Shown: one piece after another, positions 1 through 5,398 of the stretch
Layout of the letters: each line of letters opens with the position of its first letter
Position numbering within the stretch: the stretch's first letter is position 1
Source of the DNA: an uncultured Dyadobacter sp.
GTDB lineage: Bacteria > Bacteroidota > Bacteroidia > Cytophagales > Spirosomataceae
DNA length: 5,576 nt
Reading direction: 5' to 3'
Assembly (NCBI GenBank): GCA_937880795.1
Contig: CALGRQ010000049.1
Span: forward strand, 1 to 5,576
Translations under genes and position numbers: made by a program
Notes under the pieces: generated by a model
Seen by the model: only the letters and a program-made list of their open reading frames with translations
Told to the model about the DNA's origin: nothing
The model's database searches: none

Positions 1-1
1 A

Positions 2-1168
2 AAAACGGATAAGGAGTACTTGTTCCGTTTCTTAGATGTAGTACAGGATTTTGGAAGCCGGCGTACCAATCATTTGGGAGACTTTCTTACGTATTGGGAA
101 TCGGCCAGGTCAAAACTTTCGATTACGATTCCGGCAGATACGGATGCCCTTCGGATTACTACCATCCACAAATCCAAAGGCTTAGAATATCCGGTTGTTA
201 TAGTACCGTATGCCAACTGGAAGTTTACACCTAATGCGATTTTAGACCGTCTGTGGGTCGATCTCGATGGAGTGCCTTACGAAGAGTTATTTTTGCCTGG
301 CGCACCCGACCGAAACGGGGTTATAGGTAAGCTGAGGAGCACGATGGTTTCGGTTCAGAAAGAATTAGAAAACACCAGTATTGCGGATCAATATACCGAT
401 GAGAAGACTCGTAAACTGGTAGAAACTATGAACTTGCTATATGTAGCTTTCACACGACCAGTTCAACGATTGTACATTCTGGCCAAAAAAGAGAAAAATT
501 GGAATGCCAGTCCAAATGTGGGTATGTGGCTTCATGACTACCTGAATCAGGAAGATTTTCAGCCAGCGTGGGAAGAAACCAAGGACTTATATGTATTGTA
601 CGAAGGAATGGGCAAATGTAGCCATGCGCATGTCAGGTCGGATTCGGAGCCTTTGGTGATGAAGGAAATTCTCAGCAACGATAGAACCAACACCTTGCGT
701 TTAAGGAGAATGGCCGATCGTATTTTTGATATTGAAACGTTTGAGCCCAAGCATGATCGATTGCAAAAAGTGCGGTATTTGCTTACTCGTTTGAAAAGTA
801 TATCCGATATGTCGGATACACTTACCCGCTTAATTTCGGAGGGGATTTTCACCAGAAATGAGGCCAGGTCTATACAGGAACAGGTTCGGTATTTACTGGA
901 AAATCCGAGCTTGAAAGATCTTTATCATGATAGTAACGAATTGAGTATCAATAAAGATTTATTGATTCCGGGTGGTAAATTGCTGCACATAGATAGGTTG
1001 GTAAAACGACCCAATGGAGAATATGTGTTTATGTCTTTTGTAGGAGGTAATGGAGGAGACGAGCACAGAAGACATCTCCGCAAATTGATACAGGCATTTA
1101 AAAATACAGGTAAGTCATCGTCGGGAGTAATGGTTACTTTGGAGAACGAAATGGTGGAGTGGGTTTAG
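2..1168 (+). CDS. UvrD/RecB-like (AddA-type) helicase, C-terminal part; 5' end outside the window
   Basis: This is the C-terminal 388 residues of a superfamily 1 DNA helicase of the RecB/AddA type, which unwinds DNA ends for recombinational repair. The frame is open from base 2 with no stop before it, so the gene continues upstream; the TTG at base 20 is an internal Leu codon, not a start. Fragment residues 53-67 (TTIHKSKGLEYPVVI) match UvrD motif V. Residues 144-160 (NLLYVAFTRPVQRLYIL) match motif VI with its arginine. From about residue 250 on, the layout follows the RecB-family PD-(D/E)XK nuclease domain. IDRLV (330-334) keeps one acidic residue, but the expected D-x-K reads S345-F-V347, so the nuclease site looks inactive. 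The protein ends in the usual short hydrophobic tail, so the 3' end seems intact. A partner AddB-like nuclease gene would be expected upstream, outside the window. The helicase family call is firm; the AddA assignment is inferred. Confidence 0.88.
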   Translation, partial: KTDKEYLFRFLDVVQDFGSRRTNHLGDFLTYWESARSKLSITIPADTDALRITTIHKSKGLEYPVVIVPYANWKFTPNAILDRLWVDLDGVPYEELFLPGAPDRNGVIGKLRSTMVSVQKELENTSIADQYTDEKTRKLVETMNLLYVAFTRPVQRLYILAKKEKNWNASPNVGMWLHDYLNQEDFQPAWEETKDLYVLYEGMGKCSHAHVRSDSEPLVMKEILSNDRTNTLRLRRMADRIFDIETFEPKHDRLQKVRYLLTRLKSISDMSDTLTRLISEGIFTRNEARSIQEQVRYLLENPSLKDLYHDSNELSINKDLLIPGGKLLHIDRLVKRPNGEYVFMSFVGGNGGDEHRRHLRKLIQAFKNTGKSSSGVMVTLENEMVEWV

Positions 1169-1180
1169 GCACAGTATGTT

Positions 1181-1666
1181 ATGCATATAGATATAAGAAA
1201 AATTAAACCAATAGATAACAGGGAGCTTGCTGTAATTATCAGACAAACACTCAAAGAGTTTAAGGCAGATAAGCCGGGGACGGTCTATTTTGATGAAAGC
1301 ACGGACCATCTCAGCGATTTGTTCCAGCACGAAAAAAGTGTTTATTATGTCATTTTTCTGGATGGGAAAATGTTAGGTGGTGCAGGGGTATATCCCACAG
1401 AAGGGTTGCCGCCGGATACCATAGAACTGGTGAAAATGTATTTACGCCCTGGGGCTCGTGGATTGGGTTTAGGTAAGATGTTGATCCTAAAATGTATGGA
1501 AACAGCTCGTGAAATGGGTTTTACAAACATATACCTGGAAACCATGGCTGAGTTGAAAAAAGCGGTGGATGTATACCTGAAATTAGGATTTGAGCAACTA
1601 GATGCTCCATTAGGAAATAGCGGACATCATTCTTGCGAAATCTGGATGCGGAAGGCTTTGATATAG
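1181..1666 (+). CDS. GNAT-family N-acetyltransferase
   Basis: This 161-residue protein is a complete single-domain GNAT acetyltransferase, expected to move an acetyl group from acetyl-CoA to an amine of a small molecule or protein in the cytoplasm. The acetyl-CoA pyrophosphate loop is clear: R93-G-L-G-L-G-K99, preceded by beta-strand 4 (IELVKMYLRP, 81-90). Motif B follows as the AVDVYLKLGFEQL helix-turn-strand (about 128-140), where the Tyr of VYLKLGF sits at the usual general-acid position. The N-terminal strand, helices and the GKMLGGAGV strand (62-70) complete the fold. The length is typical. The ATG at 1181 is chosen because the ATG at 1176 is out of frame and meets a stop after four codons; no Shine-Dalgarno sequence is visible. 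It lies 12 bp after the helicase stop on the same strand, so an operon is likely, though a shared job is not obvious. The substrate cannot be told from sequence. Confidence 0.9.
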   Translation: MHIDIRKIKPIDNRELAVIIRQTLKEFKADKPGTVYFDESTDHLSDLFQHEKSVYYVIFLDGKMLGGAGVYPTEGLPPDTIELVKMYLRPGARGLGLGKMLILKCMETAREMGFTNIYLETMAELKKAVDVYLKLGFEQLDAPLGNSGHHSCEIWMRKALI

Positions 1667-1673
1667 GTTCATA

Positions 1674-2240
1674 TCAGTTTGTCTCGCCCTCATTGCCGGT
1701 TTCTGTTTCCTGTGACGGGGTCATCTTGGTTGCATTGTATTTGGCGGAATCACCAAGTGGTATAGAAAGACTATTCCAAGGGCCTTTTTTTAGCTGCTTA
1801 GCACAGAAAATGATTTGTCCTACGTGCAATGCATAATGAGTCAGTTGGCGCTGTATAGCCTCAATAACCGTATGTCCTTCGGAGCGAATGTATACAATTT
1901 GATCTAGCTGGCCGGGGTGCAATGATTCTAGGGCAGTAAAAAGACATTGCCATCCTTCTTCCCATTTATGCATAATTTCTTGATACTCAGCAGTAGGTGG
2001 GAGGAATTCGTTATCCCGGTTTCTCCATGCTTTCTCTCCGTCGGAGGTAAGAAAATCGGTCCATCGGGAAAGCATATTACCATAAAGGTGATTGATAATC
2101 ATAGCAATGCTATTGACTTGGTTGGTGTCTTTGGTATAAAACAATTGTTCAGGATCAAGTTGTTCGATCGCTTTTTCACCTTGCGATTTATAGTTTTTAA
2201 ACAGTTTTATGGTTTGCGTAAGGTAATTTTGTCCGTTCAT
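1674..2240 (-). CDS. DinB-superfamily protein, DUF1572-like
   Basis: This 188-residue protein fits the DinB/YfiT-like four-helix-bundle superfamily, closest by eye to DUF1572. Members are putative metal-dependent enzymes, some of which are thiol-S-transferases; most have no assigned reaction. The expected metal-binding histidines are present: H51 (in IINHLYGN) and the pair H135/H139 (in LTHYALHVGQ). A conserved-looking tail motif, IPLGDSAKYN (160-169), follows. There is no signal peptide, so it should be cytoplasmic. The C-terminal tail after residue 172 is polar and rich in Glu, Thr and Gly. The ATG at 2240 is the first possible start, because a stop lies two codons upstream in frame. An AAGGAG-like stretch lies about 16 nt before the ATG, too far to be a normal ribosome binding site. 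It is convergent with the acetyltransferase (7 bp between stops) and divergent from the lipoprotein gene. The family call is good; the substrate is unknown. Confidence 0.85.
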   Translation of the reverse strand: MNGQNYLTQTIKLFKNYKSQGEKAIEQLDPEQLFYTKDTNQVNSIAMIINHLYGNMLSRWTDFLTSDGEKAWRNRDNEFLPPTAEYQEIMHKWEEGWQCLFTALESLHPGQLDQIVYIRSEGHTVIEAIQRQLTHYALHVGQIIFCAKQLKKGPWNSLSIPLGDSAKYNATKMTPSQETETGNEGETN

Positions 2241-2339
2241 GTTTTAATAACAGGTACTCCTTTTTTGGTGCACAGGTTCGTAATTAATGTATCATTTCGT
2301 CGTTGTAGTATAAGTTAAAAATTATAGATTATATCGCCA
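2241..2339. promoter_or_regulatory. Divergent intergenic region, presumed promoters for both flanking genes
   Basis: This 99-bp AT-rich gap separates the divergently transcribed DinB-like and lipoprotein genes and must carry the start signals for at least one of them. Only partial matches to the Bacteroidota promoter pattern (TTG, about 20 bp, TAnnTTTG) are visible. On the plus strand, TTTTTTG at 2261-2267 is followed 22 bp later by TATCATTT (2290-2297). On the minus strand, TAATTTTT (2323-2316) is a near match to the -7 box but has no TTG at the right distance. No clear operator palindrome is seen. The exact sites are uncertain. Confidence 0.3.
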
Positions 2340-3110
2340 ATGAAAAGTAAAAATTTCTTGTGGATCCTCCTGTTAATCATCGGGGTGATCGCATGCAACT
2401 CCTCAAAAACAGTTCCTTATGCTTCCAGATGGAATGCACCTTTCTCTTATGTAGATGAAGTGAAGCCGGACCAACAGGATCAAAAATCGAGACTGCGGTA
2501 TGGGATTATTAATGATGATCAATACATTTATTTAACCCTTAAAACCAAGGATCCGGTAACCATCCAAAAAATCATTACCACGGGGCTCAAAGTTTCTTTT
2601 TCACCACAGGGGCAAAAGAAGGACTCATATGCGTTACTGTTTCCAGTGGTTATGAAGGAAGATCGCAAAGCGTTGAAAAGAATTGACACAGATTTACCGA
2701 ATAGTTTGGGACTTAATTTGTTGTTGGATTCTTACAATAAAGAGGCGCTTTGGAAAGATAGGAAAGGACAGCATTCGATCAATCTGGTGGTTGGTGATGG
2801 CAGTATAAAGTCTCATATTTCGATGGATGAAAATGGTGAGCTTACGGAACAAATTGCTATTCCATTTAATCTTATGGGTGTTACAACTGCAGAAACCTCG
2901 GTAATGGGAATTAACATTAAAGTGGACGGTCAATCTTCTCAGTCTGGTTTTTCACCACGTATTGGTATAGGTATGGGAGGAGGCATCGGCATGGGCGGTG
3001 GCATGGGTGTAGGTATAGGCACCGGTCGTGGAAATGGCTACGGCTATGACGACAGAGGTGTAGATATTCGCTTGGAAGTGCAGCTTGCTCATGGAGATAA
3101 TCGGCTGTAA
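2340..3110 (+). CDS. Secreted lipoprotein with CBM9-like/beta-sandwich appearance and Gly/Met-rich C-terminal segment
   Basis: This 256-residue protein begins with a lipoprotein signal peptide: a basic start (MKSKN), a hydrophobic core (6-17) and the lipobox V16-I-A-C19. Cys19 should be lipidated and anchor the protein in the envelope. The residues after Cys (NSSK) lack the acidic cluster often linked to surface export in Bacteroidetes, so a periplasm-facing location is slightly favoured. Residues 25-200 look like an all-beta domain: a Trp/aromatic-rich opening, an 'IINDDQYIYLTLKTKD' strand pair (57-71), 'GLKVSFSPQGQKKDSYALLFP' elements (82-102), and a late 'TEQIAIPFNLMG' strand (169-180). 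This order resembles CBM9-like/DOMON-like proteins annotated as hypothetical in this phylum; that is an impression, not a search result. Residues 208-236 are Gly/Met/Ile repeats, then a last strand (VDIRLEVQLA) closes the domain. The ATG at 2340 is required to include the signal peptide. The function is unknown. Confidence 0.85.
   Translation: MKSKNFLWILLLIIGVIACNSSKTVPYASRWNAPFSYVDEVKPDQQDQKSRLRYGIINDDQYIYLTLKTKDPVTIQKIITTGLKVSFSPQGQKKDSYALLFPVVMKEDRKALKRIDTDLPNSLGLNLLLDSYNKEALWKDRKGQHSINLVVGDGSIKSHISMDENGELTEQIAIPFNLMGVTTAETSVMGINIKVDGQSSQSGFSPRIGIGMGGGIGMGGGMGVGIGTGRGNGYGYDDRGVDIRLEVQLAHGDNRL
2961..3047 (+). repeat. Gly/Met/Ile-rich low-complexity coding repeat
   Basis: Residues 208-236 of the lipoprotein are encoded by a run of GGN codons alternating with ATG, ATA, ATC and GTA (protein pattern IGIGMGGG, IGMGGGMGVG, IGTGRGNGYG). 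The DNA repeats units such as GGTATAGG and GGCATGGGCGGTGG imperfectly. It is likely a flexible loop before the final beta-strand, and such DNA may change length by slippage. Confidence 0.8.
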
Positions 3111-3116
3111 GCATGA

Positions 3117-3161
3117 GCAGATCATTGGTAAAAGGCAGCGTAAGTTTTACCAATGATTTGC
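3117..3161 (+). terminator. Strong hairpin after the lipoprotein gene, candidate terminator
   Basis: A perfect 13-bp inverted repeat, ATCATTGGTAAAA (3121-3133) and TTTTACCAATGAT (3145-3157), encloses an 11-nt loop. It extends to 17 bp with one G-T wobble, out to 3117 and 3161. It begins seven bases after the lipoprotein stop, where an intrinsic terminator is expected. The downstream T-run is poor (CCTTTAGACC), so read-through to the ClC gene, or a role in mRNA 3'-end stability, is possible. Confidence 0.55.
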
Positions 3162-3203
3162 CTTTAGACCGGCTTGAAGAAAAATATTTATCTACCTGGG
3201 TCC

Positions 3204-3211
3204 TATGTTTT
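3204..3211 (+). promoter_or_regulatory. Candidate -7 box of the ClC gene promoter
   Basis: TATGTTTT matches seven of eight positions of the Bacteroidota -7 consensus TATnTTTG. It lies between the hairpin and the ClC gene, 42 bp before the GTG start. A TTG -33 element at about 20 bp upstream is not visible; the nearest, at 3174-3176, is 27 bp away. The call is weak. Confidence 0.25.
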
Positions 3212-3253
3212 TTGTCGATATGACGCATGAACAAATGACCAAATTAGCCTATT

Positions 3254-5101
3254 GTGAATAAACGAAGTATCCGAAAATTTTCGAGTTTTTTAAGATTTAA
3301 ACGCAATCTCACCAAGTATAGTTTTAACAAGGTGAAAGGTTACGAAGTAGTTGTTTTTTGGCTAAAAAGTGTTTTATCCAGGACACAGTTTCTGATACTT
3401 TCCGGAATATTAGTAGGTTTCACGTGTGGTTTGGCAGGCGTTATTTTGAAGTCTTTGGTGCATTATATACATTATTTAATTACGCACAAAGTCTATTTTG
3501 AGGATCAGGTTTTCTTCTATTTAATCTTCCCTTTTACAGGAATTGTTCTTACCAGTTTATTGGTTATTCTGATTTTTGATAGCCAGGATCGAAAGGGAAT
3601 TCCTGCTATATTGTATGAAATTGCAAAGAATTCCAGCGTGGTTTCTTCTGTGAAAATGTACTCGCAAATTGTACAAAGTGCAGTTACTGTTGGGTTGGGA
3701 GGGTCAGCCGGTTTGGAAAGTCCAATTGCAGTGACAGGTGCTGCTATCGGATCTAATTTTGCTCAAACGTATAAACTTAACTATAAAGAGCGAACGCTTT
3801 TATTGGCTGCCGGTGCTACGGCGGGCATTGCCTCTGCGTTTAATGCACCTGTGGCGGGGGTTATGTTTGCCATTGAAATTTTGCTAACGGGAGTGGTTTT
3901 TACCGATTTTATTCCGTTGGTTGTAGCGGCCGTATGCGGTAGTTTGGTATCAAAAATTTTACTGAAAGAAGATGTTTTATTTCAGTTCACAAGCCGTAAT
4001 TTTTTCGATTATCACAATCTCGGTTACTACATCATTTTAGGCATTTTGTGTGGCTTGTATGCACGATACTTTGTGCTGATTACGCAGTATGTCGAAAGTA
4101 TTTTTCACCAATTAAAATGGCATCGTTTAAAAAAAGCAATGCTAGGCGGAGCCATTCTTTCGGTTCTTTGTGTACTGTATCCGCCGTTATTTGGTGAGGG
4201 TTATGACACCATAAAAATGCTAACAAACGGAGAAGTTCGTACGGTCATGGAAAATAGTTTTTTCCGTTTTATTGGTTACCGCGATTGGGTCGTTTTGGTT
4301 TTTCTTTCCATCATTTGTTTGTTAAAAGCATTCGCAAGCTCAATTACAATTTACAGTGGTGGTAATGGAGGAAACTTTGCGCCATCTCTTTTTGCGGGGG
4401 GAACTTTGGGATTTGTTTTTGCGCTATTTTGCCAGCAAATTGGTTTTGTTCAGGCGCCGGTTGCTAACCTGGTTTTGGTAGGTATGGCAGGTGTTATGAG
4501 TGGTGTATTATATGCACCATTAACGGCTATATTTTTGATTGCAGAATCGAGTTCCGGATACGACCTTTTCATACCATTGATGCTCGTTAGTGTAACTTCT
4601 TTTCTCATTGCCAAATGGTTTTCTCCTATCTCTCCCGATTTAAAAAAACTCGCGGATCAAGGTAAAATTTTCACGCGTGAACATGACCGTAATTTGCTGT
4701 CCATGTTAGAAACTTTAGACCTTATAGATCAGGATGTGCAGGAAATAAATATAGATGCATCCATGAGTCAACTGGTGCAACTGGTGAAAGAGGGAAAACG
4801 GAATATAATTGCCGTTATCCATACGAATAAAAGCTTGGCTGGCATCATCACGCTTGACGATCTCCGTCCATTCATTTTTGACGTAAGCGGCATTAAAAAC
4901 CTAACCATTCAGGATCTTGTCAAGTCGCCTCCGGCGTACATTAATGCATATGATGATGTGGTTACGGTGGTCAGAAAATTTGAGGAAACAGGGGCATGGA
5001 ATTTACCTGTGGTGACCACCGATGGGATCTATATGGGTTACATTTCAAAATCTGGAGTATTGAGCAAATACCGTAATCTCCTTCAAGACTATTCAGAGTA
5101 A
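3254..5101 (+). CDS. ClC-family anion channel/transporter with two CBS domains
   Basis: This 615-residue inner-membrane protein belongs to the ClC family of chloride channels and Cl-/H+ antiporters. A basic cytoplasmic N-terminus (1-40) precedes the ClC membrane domain (about 43-457). Signature motifs are recognisable: RKGIP (113-117, for GSGIP), GLESP (153-157, for GREGP) with the external gating glutamate E155 kept, FNAPVAGVMFAIEI (196-209), and GNFAP (373-377, for GIFAP). The cytoplasmic tail carries two CBS domains, about 485-543 and 549-608, which in relatives bind adenine nucleotides and modulate gating. Three residues important in E. coli ClC-ec1 differ: central Ser to K114, internal Glu to I209, and the helix R Tyr to about D462. 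The retained E155 favours a transporter-like mechanism, but ion selectivity is open. The GTG at 3254 is the first usual start after an in-frame stop at 3245; no internal Met occurs until residue 135 and no Shine-Dalgarno sequence is seen. A short overlapping ORF ends at 3261. Confidence 0.93.
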   Translation: MNKRSIRKFSSFLRFKRNLTKYSFNKVKGYEVVVFWLKSVLSRTQFLILSGILVGFTCGLAGVILKSLVHYIHYLITHKVYFEDQVFFYLIFPFTGIVLTSLLVILIFDSQDRKGIPAILYEIAKNSSVVSSVKMYSQIVQSAVTVGLGGSAGLESPIAVTGAAIGSNFAQTYKLNYKERTLLLAAGATAGIASAFNAPVAGVMFAIEILLTGVVFTDFIPLVVAAVCGSLVSKILLKEDVLFQFTSRNFFDYHNLGYYIILGILCGLYARYFVLITQYVESIFHQLKWHRLKKAMLGGAILSVLCVLYPPLFGEGYDTIKMLTNGEVRTVMENSFFRFIGYRDWVVLVFLSIICLLKAFASSITIYSGGNGGNFAPSLFAGGTLGFVFALFCQQIGFVQAPVANLVLVGMAGVMSGVLYAPLTAIFLIAESSSGYDLFIPLMLVSVTSFLIAKWFSPISPDLKKLADQGKIFTREHDRNLLSMLETLDLIDQDVQEINIDASMSQLVQLVKEGKRNIIAVIHTNKSLAGIITLDDLRPFIFDVSGIKNLTIQDLVKSPPAYINAYDDVVTVVRKFEETGAWNLPVVTTDGIYMGYISKSGVLSKYRNLLQDYSE

Positions 5102-5102
5102 G

Positions 5103-5288
5103 CTAGGCATTTACCACTAGTTGCCGTTTGTAAACCATCACGCTTGAATCGCTTTTAAAGCGATTTGCGTACACGTAACTCTTCCCGAAAAATAATCGTA
5201 TAACCAATTCTAAGGGGCATTTATTAAGTCTCTCTAATGTGAGTATATCTTCATGGGTTGCTCCATATGTATTAAGATACGATGTAGA
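5103..5288 (-). pseudogene. Orphan 61-codon frame without start; possible remnant of a small gene
   Basis: On the minus strand a frame runs open for 61 codons from just after a TAA (5289-5291) to a TAG at 5103-5105, one base beyond the ClC stop. Its translation looks protein-like: an acidic/Leu-rich start (EDILTLERL), a hydrophobic core (CPLELVIRLFFG), then YVYANRF and a basic-hydrophobic end (VMVYKRQLVV). The first Met is residue 51, and no ATG, GTG or TTG occurs at a sensible start. Upstream the DNA turns into the AT-rich marR promoter. I infer either the 3' remnant of a truncated gene, or chance. I do not recognise the family. An open frame this long could occur by chance in a gap of this size. 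Confidence 0.3.
5141..5169. terminator. Hairpin downstream of the ClC gene, possible terminator
   Basis: AATCGCTTTTAAAGCGATT (5147-5165) is a perfect inverted repeat giving an 8-bp stem with a TTA loop. It is flanked by CGC (5141-5143) and GCG (5167-5169), which can extend the stem across a small internal loop. It lies 40 bp after the ClC stop, but has no T-run on either side, so terminator activity is uncertain. It also falls inside the minus-strand orphan frame. Confidence 0.35.
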
Positions 5289-5344
5289 TTATTTCAGAAT
5301 TGATTTATTACAACCTTTTTATTTTTAATTAGTTAAGTAGTTAT

Positions 5345-5352
5345 TATATTTG
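5345..5352 (+). promoter_or_regulatory. -7 promoter box of the marR-family gene
   Basis: TATATTTG is a perfect match to the Bacteroidota primary-sigma -7 consensus TAnnTTTG. It lies 46 bp before the ATG of the MarR-family gene. The -33 region is T-rich (TTTTTAAT near 5322) without a clear TTG. A TATAAT (5353-5358) directly adjoins it. Transcription would start near 5358-5362, inside the operator palindrome, giving a leader of about 40 nt. Confidence 0.5.
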
Positions 5353-5356
5353 TATA

Positions 5357-5398
5357 ATACTTGATTATTCAAGTATATATCAATTAATAATCAAGTAT
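5357..5398 (+). promoter_or_regulatory. Three-half-site operator, probable MarR autoregulatory site
   Basis: The half-site ATACTTGA (5357-5364) is followed by its inverse TCAAGTAT at 5369-5376 and again at 5391-5398. The first pair makes the 20-bp palindrome ATACTTGATTATTCAAGTAT. The direct copies TCAAGTATAT are spaced exactly 22 bp, about two helical turns. A longer perfect 13-bp inverted repeat also links 5357-5369 with 5386-5398. TTGA-N4-TCAA cores of this size are typical of MarR-family operators. The site covers the predicted transcription start and touches the ATG, so binding should repress the adjoining marR-family gene. The link to this regulator is inferred from position. Confidence 0.62.

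Noticed and set aside
20..22. TTG as a start codon for the helicase gene
   Set aside because: The frame is open to the window edge, and the helicase motifs present are only the C-terminal ones, so the real start lies upstream.
1633..1836. Plus-strand frame of 67 codons across the end of the acetyltransferase and DinB-like genes
   Set aside because: It overlaps two well-supported genes in other frames and has no recognisable protein features.
2256..2261. AAGGAG-like sequence upstream of the DinB-like gene as its ribosome binding site
   Set aside because: It is about 16 nt from the ATG, too far for normal pairing, and Bacteroidota rarely rely on such sites.
1947..2318. Plus-strand frame of 123 codons antisense to the DinB-like gene
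   Set aside because: It is the shadow of a gene with clear DinB-type histidine motifs, and its own translation has no coherent domain pattern.
2917..3234. Minus-strand frame of 105 codons over the lipoprotein end and the following gap
   Set aside because: Its His/Arg/Cys/Leu-rich translation is the antisense of the Gly/Met repeat, and it runs through the hairpin.
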